Source: Oligoflexia bacterium (GTDB lineage: Bacteria > Bdellovibrionota > UBA1018). From it: a stretch of 62,528 nt of DNA. Location: assembly GCA_014378465.1 (NCBI GenBank), contig JACMNQ010000028.1:1-62528 (forward strand). The letters are read 5' to 3'. The notes under the pieces were generated by a model. It ran no database searches. It saw only the letters and a program-made list of their open reading frames with translations, and was not told the DNA's origin. The position numbers and the translations under genes were made by a program. Shown here piece after piece: positions 35,460-44,714 of the stretch. Each line of letters opens with the position of its first letter. The stretch's first letter is position 1.

Positions 35460-35921
35460 ATGAAATTCACCCAGGCACTCTTGTTTTCGACGCTTTGCAC
35501 TTTCGGGGCTCTCCCCGCTCTGACGACTCCGGGTCTTGCCGCAAAAGCCGCGACCGCGACGGCCCAGGCGCCCAGTGCAGCCGTGCTTTCCAACTACATC
35601 GTGATCCAGCAGAAATTGGCAGCTGACACGATTGACGGAGTTTCAAAAGCCGCACTCGCGATCGCCAGGTCAAACAGCCCGAAAGAAATCACCGAGTCCG
35701 CACAGAAAGTCGCTGACGCGAAAACCATCGTCGAAGCCCGTACTGAATTCAAGGCGCTGTCCAAGCCGATCAGCAGCTGGATTCAGACTTCAAAAAAACC
35801 GGGCTATGAAGTCTACCGCTGCTCCATGGCCAGCGCCAAATGGGTTCAGAAAAAAGGCAGCACGACCAATCCCTACTACGGCAAGGAAATGCTCGACTGC
35901 GGCGACAAGCTCACCGATTGA
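35460..35921 (+). CDS. Exported DUF3347 (metal-binding-like) protein
   Basis: 153 residues from ATG 35460 (AAGGAG six bases upstream; a start at 35430 is less likely). Signal peptide ends near LAA-KA. The mature part starts SNYIVIQQKLAAD and ends YRCSMASAKW... TNPYYGKEMLDCG, the DUF3347 pattern in which Cys, Met and Cys near the C-terminus may bind Cu or another metal. Periplasmic. No efflux pump is adjacent. Confidence 0.82.
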   Translation: MKFTQALLFSTLCTFGALPALTTPGLAAKAATATAQAPSAAVLSNYIVIQQKLAADTIDGVSKAALAIARSNSPKEITESAQKVADAKTIVEARTEFKALSKPISSWIQTSKKPGYEVYRCSMASAKWVQKKGSTTNPYYGKEMLDCGDKLTD

Positions 35922-35939
35922 CCTTCGAGCAGGTCAATC

Positions 35940-37013
35940 TCACTTCGCCCTTTCATATTGCTTCGGCCACACGGATGTCTTCTCACGCAAGGTTTTTGAA
36001 GCATGCAAGGGCCAATGGGGATCATCGAGCAGGCCCCTCGCGAGGAATACCGCATCCGCCTGTCCCGTCAAAAGGATGGATTCGGCCTGGTAGGGATCCT
36101 TGATCATCCCCACCGCTGCAGTCAGCATCCCAACCTCCTTGCGAATCGCATCCGCAAATTGGACCTGGTAGGATGGCCCCACTGGAATCTTTGCGTCGGG
36201 CAGGAGACCACCGCTGGAACAATCGATCAGGTCGACGCCGATTTTCTTCAGCTCCGACGAAAAACGGATCGACTGCTGAAGGTCCCAGCCTCCTTCAACC
36301 CAGTCGCTTGCGGAGATGCGAACGAAGACTGGAAGGTGATTAGGCCAGATCGTTCGAACCGTGCGAGCCACTTCGAGCGGAAAACGAATTCGATTTTCAA
36401 AACTCCCGCCGTACTCGTCCATTCTCTGATTGGAAAGCGGTGACAGAAAGGTGTGAAGCAGATAGCCATGGGCCATGTGAAGCTCAACGACCTGAAAGCC
36501 TGCCTGGAGGCTCCGCTCCGCCGCTTCTGCAAAATCAGTGAGGGCTTTCTGAATATCCTTCGATTTCATTTCAGTCGGAACAGGCCATTCCGGTTTGAAT
36601 GCGAGGGGGCTGGGTGCAAGGGTCTGCCAGCCTCTCTGCTCAGGAGGGACGTAAGCGTCCCCTGCCCAAGGCACCGAAGTCGAACCTTTTCGACCGGCAT
36701 GAGCGAGCTGAATCCCGACTACCGCACCCTGCGCTTTCACAAAATCCGTGATTCGAAGAAACGCTTGCGCGTGAGCATCTCCCCAGATGCCGCTATCTTC
36801 TGGAGAAATTCGCCCTTCGGGTGAAACGGCAGTCGCTTCGACCATCACCAGACCCGCGCCACCGACTGCGCGACTTCCAAGATGAACGAGATGCCAGTCC
36901 GTGGGCATGCCTTCCTGACTTGAGTACTGGCACATGGGCGAAACCCAGATGCGATTTTTGAAAACAAGGTTGCGAATTTTCAGCGGGGTGAAAAGATGAG
37001 ACATCTTTTTCAT
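35940..37013 (-). CDS. Old yellow enzyme, NADPH dehydrogenase (NamA/YqjM-like)
   Basis: 357-residue FMN TIM-barrel. Cys28 in SPMCQYS is the thermophilic-like OYE marker; HAGRKG carries the substrate-binding His, and QLAHAGRKG and ELHMAHGYLLHTFLSP are typical. Reduces activated double bonds. The start region overlaps the upstream flank of the divergent thioesterase gene by no more than the spacer. Confidence 0.92.
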   Translation of the reverse strand: MKKMSHLFTPLKIRNLVFKNRIWVSPMCQYSSQEGMPTDWHLVHLGSRAVGGAGLVMVEATAVSPEGRISPEDSGIWGDAHAQAFLRITDFVKAQGAVVGIQLAHAGRKGSTSVPWAGDAYVPPEQRGWQTLAPSPLAFKPEWPVPTEMKSKDIQKALTDFAEAAERSLQAGFQVVELHMAHGYLLHTFLSPLSNQRMDEYGGSFENRIRFPLEVARTVRTIWPNHLPVFVRISASDWVEGGWDLQQSIRFSSELKKIGVDLIDCSSGGLLPDAKIPVGPSYQVQFADAIRKEVGMLTAAVGMIKDPYQAESILLTGQADAVFLARGLLDDPHWPLHASKTLREKTSVWPKQYERAK

Positions 37014-37067
37014 TTAGAATATTCCGCAGCACTTTGCAAAGCCGCCTCATTCAGATACGCTTTGAAA

Positions 37068-37511
37068 ATGACGACTTCACATGCCACTCCGATCATGACT
37101 TACCGCAAACTGGTGATGCCAGGAGATGAGAACCCTGCCAAGCGGCTGTTCGGGGGAAAGCTGATGCAGTGGGCAGATGAAGCCGCTGCGCTTTTTGCGA
37201 TGTGCCAGATGCGAACCAAGTCAGTCGTCACTCTCAAGATCTCCGAGATCCTCTTTGAGAATCCGGCCATGAGCGGGGATATCCTCGAATTCTGGACCAC
37301 CGTCAAAAAAATAGGTCGGACCTCGATGACGGTGGAGTGCATGGTCACTCGCAAAGTGATTGGCGTCCGACTGGATGCTCCCGCAGCTCCCGTTGCCGAC
37401 AGCAAGAGTTACATGGGAGACCCGGCAGGAATCATTCTGAGATGTGAGTTCGTTTTCGTGTCGATCGGCGAAGACGGCAAACCGACTCCCCACGGGCAGG
37501 TCATGGTCTGA
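37068..37511 (+). CDS. Hotdog-fold acyl-CoA thioesterase (YciA-like)
   Basis: 147 residues. RLFGGKLMQWADEAAAL carries the catalytic Asp of the YciA/ACOT type, followed by VTLKISEILFENP. Cleaves acyl-CoA to free acid. I start at 37068; a longer frame to 36996 runs through the promoter of the divergent enzyme gene. An insert VRLDAPAAPVADSK near 110 is longer than in YciA. Confidence 0.88.
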   Translation: MTTSHATPIMTYRKLVMPGDENPAKRLFGGKLMQWADEAAALFAMCQMRTKSVVTLKISEILFENPAMSGDILEFWTTVKKIGRTSMTVECMVTRKVIGVRLDAPAAPVADSKSYMGDPAGIILRCEFVFVSIGEDGKPTPHGQVMV

Positions 37512-37536
37512 GGTTCTCGCTTGCGATTTCAGCTCA

Positions 37537-37956
37537 TCAATCGTGACGCGGAGCTTTTCTCATGCTCTTCTTGTCAGAGTTTCTGCTTTTGGATTCTTTC
37601 ACCCGACGTTTGCTGGAATAGGACGGCTTGGTTTCCCTGCGCTGTTTCGGGATCACGGCGGCCGCCGCGATGAGTTCCCGGAGCTTGTCGAAACAATCTT
37701 CGCGATTTCGGATCTGATCGCGAAACCGATCACTCGTCATGACCAGCTCGCCGTCGGAGTTGAGCTGAGAGCCCAACCGTTCAATCAGACGCGCGCGGAC
37801 CCCCAAAGGCAGACTCGGGCTGGCCAGGACATTCCAGCGCAGCACCGCCTTGCTGTTCACTTTGTTCACATTCTGACCGCCGGGCCCGGAGCTTCGAGCG
37901 TAGGAGAGCTCAAGCTCCGAAAGCGGGATCTGGATGGAAGGAGGGATGAAAAGCAT
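37537..37956 (-). CDS. arfB: ArfB-like ribosome rescue peptidyl-tRNA hydrolase
   Basis: 139 residues. The release-factor GGQ motif is Gly26-Gly27-Gln28 in SSGPGGQNVNKVNSK. The C-terminal tail is Lys/Arg-rich (KQRRETK, SSKRRVK), which in ArfB probes the empty mRNA channel of stalled ribosomes. Start at 37956 (GGGGATGG upstream); longer frames overlap the CNB gene region and lack homology. Confidence 0.92.
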   Translation of the reverse strand: MLFIPPSIQIPLSELELSYARSSGPGGQNVNKVNSKAVLRWNVLASPSLPLGVRARLIERLGSQLNSDGELVMTSDRFRDQIRNREDCFDKLRELIAAAAVIPKQRRETKPSYSSKRRVKESKSRNSDKKSMRKAPRHD

Positions 37957-38036
37957 GTCCATCCCCGTACCACAAACTGTCCTGAAAATGTTCAATTCGG
38001 GTTCAAGACTCCGGCTCCTTCTCCCGAGAAGTGAAC

Positions 38037-38849
38037 ATGCCCTCCTCTCCCCGCACAGAACCCCCTCCTTCAGGAGCACAGCCGAAGTCCTTCAAACGGG
38101 GCGATGTCATCTACTCACAAGGCGCTCCAGCGACGAATCTCTACCTGTTGCAGTCAGGAATCGTCTCGCTCAGCATGGCTCGTTCGGGAGAAAATCTGGA
38201 GCTGATGCAAGTGGCTGCAAGTCAGGTTTTTGGCAACGAAGGTCTCCAGGGCAAGTTCGTGCGAATTGCCAGCGCAGTCGCGAACAACGACGTGACCCTG
38301 ATCGAAATCGAACTGGCCATGGCCAAAAGCTGGCTCGAGAGCACACCGCTCATCAAGACGATCTCCCGAAGCCTCATTGAAAAACAGCGGGGTCTGGCGC
38401 AGGACATCTTCGGCATTCAGATGGAATCCGATCCCACTCCCTGTCCACCCGAACGCATCACGAAACTCTTCGCCGTGCTTTACCATACGGCTTCCTACAC
38501 CGGCACAAAGAAGCCTGCGGGGATGTCAGTCGTCTGGCCCTCATTCAAGAAATACGCGCAGCGCACTTTTCTTGAATCTCCCGTGAGGCTGGAGCAGGCA
38601 GTCCTCATTCTGGTCAAACTCGGTTATGCCACTCTCGAGTACATCCCCTGTGAAACGGACCCAGATGCGCCCGATGAGCTCGGCTTCGTTCATTTCCGGG
38701 ACCTCGAAATCATCCGCAGCTTCTTTGAGTTTTTTCGCGAATACATGAAAAGTCCCGGAAACTTTCAAGACCCCTCGAAGATCGCCCCCCTCCACCAGTC
38801 CATGCTCGTGGAGATCGAACGCTGGAATACTTCAGGCAAAGTCGCATGA
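38037..38849 (+). CDS. Cyclic-nucleotide-binding-domain protein 1
   Basis: 270 residues. A CNB-type beta-roll occupies about 20-115 (FKRGDVIYSQGAPATNLYLL, then GIVSLSM). The phosphate-binding cassette is poor: VFGNEGL lacks the usual Arg of RxA motifs, so cNMP binding is doubtful. The rest is helical with a possible winged helix. The 38037 ATG is chosen over GTG 38031. Overlaps the next gene (ATGA). Confidence 0.7.
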   Translation: MPSSPRTEPPPSGAQPKSFKRGDVIYSQGAPATNLYLLQSGIVSLSMARSGENLELMQVAASQVFGNEGLQGKFVRIASAVANNDVTLIEIELAMAKSWLESTPLIKTISRSLIEKQRGLAQDIFGIQMESDPTPCPPERITKLFAVLYHTASYTGTKKPAGMSVVWPSFKKYAQRTFLESPVRLEQAVLILVKLGYATLEYIPCETDPDAPDELGFVHFRDLEIIRSFFEFFREYMKSPGNFQDPSKIAPLHQSMLVEIERWNTSGKVA

Positions 38850-40081
38850 AAATCACGACTCGCACCTTGAAGACCGGACAGATGCTTCTGAAGCCCGGCA
38901 CTCGAATCGAAAACCTGTACATCCTGCAGAGCGGTTGCGTATCCATCTGTCTGACGAAGAACTCCCGACTGATCGAAGTCGCGAAGCTCTTCAGCCCCTT
39001 TTCAATCGGAGATGAGGCAGCCTTCGGGCCTCTCTCGTGGACCTCCACCGCTCTGGCGCTCAGAGATTCTTCCGTGATCGAGATCCCGGTCGCCCTCGTT
39101 CGCGAACAGCTCGACAAAGCCCCTCTCATGCACCGCATGCTGATCAAGGCACTTTCAGACACGTGCAAAGCGAGTTTTGCGGAACTCAAGGCCCAGCGCT
39201 CCAATCGGGAAACACTGCCCTGCCCCCCTGAGTTCACCTCAAAGATCTTCGGAGTGATTTTTCATACTGCCCGCATTCTTGGAACTGCCGGAGACCGGGG
39301 CACTTCAGTCAGCTGGGAAGCTTTTCGTGATTACGCTCACGAAGTGTTTGATGAGCCGCTGCATCGTCTCGAAGACGGCATCGGCGTGCTTCTGAAGATG
39401 GGCTATGCATCCCTCCATCAGGAAACGCTCACGATCTATGAAATGAAGCAGATCGAAGCCTTCTTTGAGTATTACAGCAATTCGTATTTTCGAAGCTCCA
39501 ACAAGGACTTCCTCAAGACGGATCCAAAATCCACGAAAGTCACTGAAGAGTTCATCAAAGTTTCAAACAACTATCCGACAGACCGCGGCGGTTTCGCGCA
39601 CTTGCCTTTCAAAGCGACCATGGACGCCATGAAAGCGGCACTTGGCCAGAGCTTTGAGTCCGACCAACTTTTCCGGCTGGAGCAGAAAGGACTGCTCATG
39701 AAGCGAGTCGCCAATGCTGAAGGGGGTACACTCTCTTTTTACAAGCCTGACTTTGAACAGATGATCTTGAACTGGAAGGTCCTCAAGGAAATCGAAACCT
39801 GGAATGAAAACGGCTTCGTGAACTCCGAAGGATCTGCCGGTGCGGTGACGCTGGCGATTCATCCGAGTGCCGCGTCTCAGCCCGCCGAAGTGGACTATGC
39901 TGCCGAACGCCAGCGTTTCAGCGCGCTGCTCACGAACTGGAAGCCTGCGGCTTCTGAAGGCAAGGTTCCTCAGATCCGGACGGAAACAAGAAAGCCCGAA
40001 GAACTCTGGTGCCCGGTCTGCATGAGCGTCATCCAGAAGTCCTGGAAGTCGTGCGAAGTCTGCGGCAATCCGATCGCTTAA
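38846..40081 (+). CDS. Cyclic-nucleotide-binding-domain protein 2 with Zn ribbon
   Basis: 411 residues, a longer paralogue of the gene before it. N-terminal CNB domain (about 5-105; LKTGQMLLKPGTRIENLYIL), helical middle with a second winged-helix-like part, and a C-terminal zinc ribbon CPVC and CEVCG (last 20 residues). Proteins 1 and 2 share PCPPE and FHTA/YHTA segments. Role unknown; possibly a heteromeric regulator. The stop TAA overlaps the convergent ABC-F stop. Confidence 0.7.
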   Translation: MKITTRTLKTGQMLLKPGTRIENLYILQSGCVSICLTKNSRLIEVAKLFSPFSIGDEAAFGPLSWTSTALALRDSSVIEIPVALVREQLDKAPLMHRMLIKALSDTCKASFAELKAQRSNRETLPCPPEFTSKIFGVIFHTARILGTAGDRGTSVSWEAFRDYAHEVFDEPLHRLEDGIGVLLKMGYASLHQETLTIYEMKQIEAFFEYYSNSYFRSSNKDFLKTDPKSTKVTEEFIKVSNNYPTDRGGFAHLPFKATMDAMKAALGQSFESDQLFRLEQKGLLMKRVANAEGGTLSFYKPDFEQMILNWKVLKEIETWNENGFVNSEGSAGAVTLAIHPSAASQPAEVDYAAERQRFSALLTNWKPAASEGKVPQIRTETRKPEELWCPVCMSVIQKSWKSCEVCGNPIA

Positions 40082-41718
40082 GCCCGGGCGCCTTTACCCT
40101 GTCCTGTGTTGCCTGCGTGTCCGGTGAAACCGCCGAGTTTCATGCCGAGGTACTCTTCATAGGACTTTTCGTGATCGACGATGCCTTTGGCGCCCACTTC
40201 GATCACGCGGTTTGCCACGGTCTGAATGAACTGCTGATCGTGCGAAGAGAACAGGACGGTTCCAGGGAACTTGATGAGCCCGTTGTTCACGGAAGTGATG
40301 GACTCGAGATCCAGATGGTTGGTCGGTCCATCCAGCAGCAGCACGTTGGCGTCGATCATCATCATGCGCGAAAGCATGCAGCGCACACGTTCGCCTCCGG
40401 AAAGAACCTTGGTCTTCTTCGTGGCTTCGTCTCCCGAGAAGAGCATGCGACCGAGAAAGCCGCGAACGAAATTCTCATTCTGATCCGGCGAGTACTGTCT
40501 CAGCCAGTCAATCAGATTGAGGTCCTTGTTTTCAAAGTACTGCGTATTGTCCTTCGGAAAGTAAGAGCGGGAAGTCGTGACTCCCCACTTGAAGCTGCCG
40601 CTGTCCGCAGCCATATCACCCATCAGAATTTCAAAAAGGGTCGTGACGGCGAGATCCGTATCGCCGATGAAAACGACCTTGTCGCCCTTGCGAAGCGTGA
40701 AGCTGATTCGGTCGAGGATCTTGACTCCGCCAATCGTCTTCGAAATGTTCTCGACGGAAAGAAGCTGATCACCCGCTTCGCGTTCGACTTTGAAGCCAAC
40801 GAAAGGATACTTGCGAGTCGAAGGCCTGATTTCATCAATCGTCAGTTTCTCGAGCTGTTTCTTTCGAGAAGTGGCCTGTCGGGATTTCGATGCGTTGGCA
40901 CTGAAGCGCGCGATGAAGGCCTTGAGTTCATCGGCTTTGTCGGACTGCTTCTTTGACTTCTCCTGCGAAAGCTTGAGGGCCAGCTGAGAGGACTCGTACC
41001 AGAAATCGTAATTTCCGGTGTAGAGCTGGATGCGACCAAAATCGATGTCCGCCATGTGGGTGCAGACCTGGTTGAGAAAGTGACGGTCATGGGAGACGAC
41101 GATGACGGTCTTGTCGTACTCGGCCAGAAACTCCTCGAGCCAACGGATCGCAGTGATGTCCAGGTGATTGGTCGGTTCATCGAGAAGAAGGATGTCGGGT
41201 TTTCCGAAAAGAGCTTGCGCAAGCAGGACCTTCACCTTGTCCGTGTCGCGGAGCTCGCGCATTTTTTTGGAATGGAGCTCAGTTCCAATGCCGAGCCCTG
41301 CCAGGAGTACGGCCGCATCACTTTCGGCTTCCCAGCCTCGGAGTTCAGCAAACTGGCCTTCAAGCTCGCCGGCTTTTTCGCCGTCGGCATCGGTAAAGGG
41401 CTCCTTGGCGTAGAGGGCTTCTTTTTCGGCCATGACTTTGGCCAGACGAGGCTCGCCGGCGATCACGATGTTGAGGACTTCTTCTTCATCAAAACTGAAG
41501 TGATCCTGGCGGAGGAAGGAAATACGCTCGCCCGGGGTGACGGTGACCGTACCCGCGTAGGAACTGTTTTCAGCTGAAAGGATCTTCAAGAAAGTCGATT
41601 TGCCGGCGCCGTTCGCACCGATCAGTCCGTAGCAGTTGCCAGGGACGAATTTGATGTTCACATCTTCAAATAGCTTGTGACTTCCGAAACTTAGACTGAT
41701 GCCTGAGGTGCTGATCAT
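40078..41718 (-). CDS. ABC-F ATPase (YbiT-like), second site degenerate
   Basis: 546 residues, no membrane segments: two ABC domains joined by a charged linker. ABC-F proteins act on the ribosome. Site 1 is intact (GANGAGKST at 34-42; LLLDEPTNHLD). In domain 2 the Walker A reads GDTDLAVTT with Val358 where Lys is expected, and Walker B reads LLLDGPTNHLD with Gly464 in place of the catalytic Glu; LSGGERVR is intact. Stop overlaps the convergent gene (TTAA). Confidence 0.92.
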   Translation of the reverse strand: MISTSGISLSFGSHKLFEDVNIKFVPGNCYGLIGANGAGKSTFLKILSAENSSYAGTVTVTPGERISFLRQDHFSFDEEEVLNIVIAGEPRLAKVMAEKEALYAKEPFTDADGEKAGELEGQFAELRGWEAESDAAVLLAGLGIGTELHSKKMRELRDTDKVKVLLAQALFGKPDILLLDEPTNHLDITAIRWLEEFLAEYDKTVIVVSHDRHFLNQVCTHMADIDFGRIQLYTGNYDFWYESSQLALKLSQEKSKKQSDKADELKAFIARFSANASKSRQATSRKKQLEKLTIDEIRPSTRKYPFVGFKVEREAGDQLLSVENISKTIGGVKILDRISFTLRKGDKVVFIGDTDLAVTTLFEILMGDMAADSGSFKWGVTTSRSYFPKDNTQYFENKDLNLIDWLRQYSPDQNENFVRGFLGRMLFSGDEATKKTKVLSGGERVRCMLSRMMMIDANVLLLDGPTNHLDLESITSVNNGLIKFPGTVLFSSHDQQFIQTVANRVIEVGAKGIVDHEKSYEEYLGMKLGGFTGHAGNTGQGKGARA

Positions 41719-41872
41719 GGGGGCACCTTATATGACGCGCGGCGCGGATACCAGAGAGAATTTCAGGAAAATCAGGGAACTCAGGGGGGTCGGTTCGATC
41801 GAAATGTGGCAAATCTTGCCCCTACCCATCCCCTTCAATTGGTTTAAAATGAAAAGACCGGAGAGCAATTGA

Positions 41873-42739
41873 ATGAAACGCATCATGAGTCTGTCGGTAC
41901 TGGTTCTTCTCGCAAGCCATTGCCTGGCTATCAGCGCCTTCTCACAGACGCGCGAAGAAATGAAAGAAGCCGACGAGAAGCAGGCCGACCTCCAACTGGA
42001 ACTTCAAAATGCCAAGGATCATCCCGAGTTGGCCAATCAGTCAGGGCCCCTCCATATCCCACCTCGACAGGACAAGATCATCGCTCTGGCCAGAAAAGTC
42101 TTTCCCGAGCTCAGCAAGAAGTCCGATGCTGAAGTCAAAGTGGCTCTCGACAGGAAGTATCCGAAATACGAAGTCAACGGCATGGTCATTCAGACGGGCG
42201 GACCTTCCCAGATGCTTCAGGACCCGGCCTTCCTGAAGTATGCAAAGCAGCACCCCGATCAGGTGACTCGCGAAGCCTTCAATACTCCTCTGGAGATCGG
42301 CGCGATGAATCGTTCGATTGAGCAGAGAGATCAGAAGGTCAAAAACCTGAACCTCGAGGAAAACCAGCTTCGGAAGCAGGTGAAGGAAATCCAAATGGGC
42401 GTCCCTCGGAACGATCGGGATACTGAATATAAGGAAGCCGAAATCAAGGCCTTGAAAGCGCAGATCAGGGACGTGGAAGCTCAGATTCGACGACTCGGCG
42501 GAAAACCGGAAGATCGCTGCCTGAAGCCGGGCGAAGGCGATGAAGCCAACGGTTACCTTCTGAACGGCGTGAGTCAGGCTTACCAGGTCAAGCAACTTGG
42601 GCAAGAAGGAAAAATCAGAGTCGAAGCGGTCACTCACGACGCCCGATTCAAGGAACTGAAGCCCGCGATTTCAGAGGGGTCGCAAAGGAAACTTCCTGAA
42701 AGCGGCGCCCGCGGGATCAATCGTGCGGACCGTCCGTGA
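41873..42739 (+). CDS. Exported coiled-coil hypothetical protein
   Basis: 288 residues with a signal peptide (1-24, ending FSQ-like). Charged, largely helical; coiled-coil-like heptads near 28-45 and 150-205 (NLNLEENQLRKQVKEIQ). Not recognised. GGAGAG precedes the ATG. Probably periplasmic. Confidence 0.65.
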   Translation: MKRIMSLSVLVLLASHCLAISAFSQTREEMKEADEKQADLQLELQNAKDHPELANQSGPLHIPPRQDKIIALARKVFPELSKKSDAEVKVALDRKYPKYEVNGMVIQTGGPSQMLQDPAFLKYAKQHPDQVTREAFNTPLEIGAMNRSIEQRDQKVKNLNLEENQLRKQVKEIQMGVPRNDRDTEYKEAEIKALKAQIRDVEAQIRRLGGKPEDRCLKPGEGDEANGYLLNGVSQAYQVKQLGQEGKIRVEAVTHDARFKELKPAISEGSQRKLPESGARGINRADRP

Positions 42740-42757
42740 CCGTGGAACCCGTGAAAA

Positions 42758-43411
42758 TCAGAGGTTTCGCGCTCCGACTCGTCTGATCTGATTGTTGCCC
42801 GCATAGGTCACCTGTTGGGACACCATGGTTCTGAAGACTTCAAGAAGGATGCTGGAGTCCACCTGAGGCTCAAGAATCTCAATGAGCAGGTGTACAGCTT
42901 CGATGGTCGAGAGACAGTACTTCGCGGGCTGCTTGCGAATCTTGTATTCGGATTCCTTCTCATGAGTGAAGCAGATCTGCGGCAGAGCGGAGAGCTTCGT
43001 GCTTCTTCTCATCATGCTTTTGGCATTCGCCCAGGTTCCGTCGATGACGAAAATCACAAGCTTCCTGTCGGCCGGAAAGCCGCTTTTCACTTCTGCCGGA
43101 GGCAGCCGGCTCACGTTCAGGGAGTTTTCACTCGGAAAGAGAACCACGCAGTGGTTGCCCGAGTTCTCAAGCAGTTCATTGACCTGAGGATGATCATCAA
43201 ACGCGACTCCTGCGATGAGGCGGGAATTGCGAATGCACAGATGAGTCATCCGGGCGGTTCCGATGCTTCGCTTTCTTTCAAGCGGGTGCTGCAGGAGGAT
43301 GAATTGAAGATCACTCTCGAAGGGCCTCACCTGTGCACAGTAACAGGTCAATTCAGACTTGAGACAGCGCAGGCAGAGGACTCGCTCGGTGATGACTTTG
43401 GCAGCTGGCAT
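42758..43411 (-). CDS. DTW-domain protein (TapT-like)
   Basis: 217 residues. A CxxC...CxC zinc-like set (Cys13, Cys16, Cys23, Cys25) is followed by the family motif IDGTWANAK and LSTIEA. DTW proteins transfer the aminocarboxypropyl group of SAM to uridine in tRNA. The DxTW core is DGTW. AAGGTAG upstream of the start. Confidence 0.88.
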   Translation of the reverse strand: MPAAKVITERVLCLRCLKSELTCYCAQVRPFESDLQFILLQHPLERKRSIGTARMTHLCIRNSRLIAGVAFDDHPQVNELLENSGNHCVVLFPSENSLNVSRLPPAEVKSGFPADRKLVIFVIDGTWANAKSMMRRSTKLSALPQICFTHEKESEYKIRKQPAKYCLSTIEAVHLLIEILEPQVDSSILLEVFRTMVSQQVTYAGNNQIRRVGARNL

Positions 43412-43487
43412 TTGGGGCTACCTTAATCTGCCACGCAAGGCGTCGCAAGAGGCTTGAGCTTTGAAGGAAAACTGACGATAAGGGGTC

Positions 43488-43889
43488 ATGAATGAAATGC
43501 TCGAAAACGTCCAGGCGAAGCTCAAAACCCGGACCATTGCCGTCTTCAGCGTGGTTCACGTCGGACTGATTCTCGGAATCATCGCCATCTCACGTGCTTC
43601 TTTCGCGGAATGGGACCTGACTTCGAGCTTCTATCTTGCTTCGCTCCTCTGTCTTTATGGAGGTTTTGTGATGGGGATTCTCTTCATCATTCTCCCTCTC
43701 CTGCCCTGGCTCAAGAAAGCCAGGAGTGTGGAACATTGGACTGAGCGAGCTCTGAAGGAACTCCCTCACCTCATCCGAATCGTTCAAAGTCTCCTGGCCG
43801 TATGGAATGAAGCCAGAAATCCCGCTTCGGCACCCAAATCAGCCGAGACCCAGCCCGTGAAGGCTTCAGAACCCCTCAAGTTCGTTTGA
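43488..43889 (+). CDS. Two-TM hypothetical protein
   Basis: 133 residues with two hydrophobic segments (about 16-36 and 47-72), then an amphipathic helix and a Pro/Ser/Glu tail. Not recognised. AAGGGG precedes a cluster of ATGs (43488, 43497). Followed by an AT-rich spacer. Confidence 0.55.
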   Translation: MNEMLENVQAKLKTRTIAVFSVVHVGLILGIIAISRASFAEWDLTSSFYLASLLCLYGGFVMGILFIILPLLPWLKKARSVEHWTERALKELPHLIRIVQSLLAVWNEARNPASAPKSAETQPVKASEPLKFV

Positions 43890-44189
43890 AGGAACCTGCG
43901 GCGCCTGTTGAATTATTAAGAAAGTTAACAAAAAGGCTGTCTTATTCAACACATAGCGCAATATGCAAAGTAGTGGCATTCTCACTTTACGGCTTCTTTT
44001 TCGTAGTCCGTCTCCATACGAAGAAGGTTTCGGCGCCGTTGACCTGCTCTCAGGTTGGCGACGTCAACCAAACCCCTGAAACTCCGAACAATAATTTAAA
44101 TATTGAACTATTCTTAATAGTGTTGTTAAATATTAATATATTTGATTTTAACAGCTTTCAGCTGTTTTGCATTTTCAAGGGAGAAGCTC
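43890..44189. other. AT-rich spacer and 5' leader hairpin of the HAMP gene
   Basis: About 300 bp, clearly richer in A+T than the rest of the window (for instance TAAATATTAATATATTTGA around 44130). It has no gene I can support. A perfect hairpin AACAGCT-TTC-AGCTGTT (44150-44166) lies 23 bp before the HAMP gene start. Likely promoter and untranslated leader of the following gene. Confidence 0.45.
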
Positions 44190-44714
44190 ATGTCAGATTC
44201 CAAGATTCAAGCCCCAGCCCCAGTCGCCGCTCAGCGCTCCCCAAAATCCAATGGGCGAAAGAAGCTTCTCATCCACCCTCAATTTCAGCTTCTGCTTCTC
44301 GGGGTCAACTTTGGGGTCATCCTGCTGTTCTCAACCATCGTCTGGGCAACCGTTCAGAACACGCTTCTGGATCTGAAACCTGCGGCCGGACTCTCCGGAA
44401 TGGAAGTCGACGCCTATAGGCGCTTTCTTGATTATCAGGCCGGAAACTTCCAGACCGCCATCCTGGGTTCGATGGTCGTCGGACTCATCGTTTCAGGTGT
44501 GGTCACCCTGCTGATCTCCCATCGCTTCGCAGGTCCACTCATCCGTCTGAGAAATTACTTCAGATCCATCGGTCAGAGCGCGGATGCCGAACTCGTGCCC
44601 GAGCTCTCTTTTCGCGATGGCGATTACCTGGGCGAACTCCCTCCGCTGATCAACAAGGCCTTTGCCCGCGTTCAGACGAAAGTTGATCTCGCGCATTCGA
44701 AGAAATCCGCTTAA
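44190..44714 (+). CDS. Two-TM HAMP-only membrane protein
   Basis: 174 residues, paralogue of 2419-2979. TM segments about 34-56 and 90-110; HAMP-like region begins SHRFAGPL (110-117) and continues to about 160. An extra Pro/Lys N-terminal tail is present. GGGAGAAG precedes the start. No output domain. Its stop shares TTAA with the convergent murJ stop. Confidence 0.75.
   Translation: MSDSKIQAPAPVAAQRSPKSNGRKKLLIHPQFQLLLLGVNFGVILLFSTIVWATVQNTLLDLKPAAGLSGMEVDAYRRFLDYQAGNFQTAILGSMVVGLIVSGVVTLLISHRFAGPLIRLRNYFRSIGQSADAELVPELSFRDGDYLGELPPLINKAFARVQTKVDLAHSKKSA

Noticed and set aside
40009..40956. 315-codon plus-strand open frame
   Set aside because: Antisense to the ABC-F gene, which has strong motifs.
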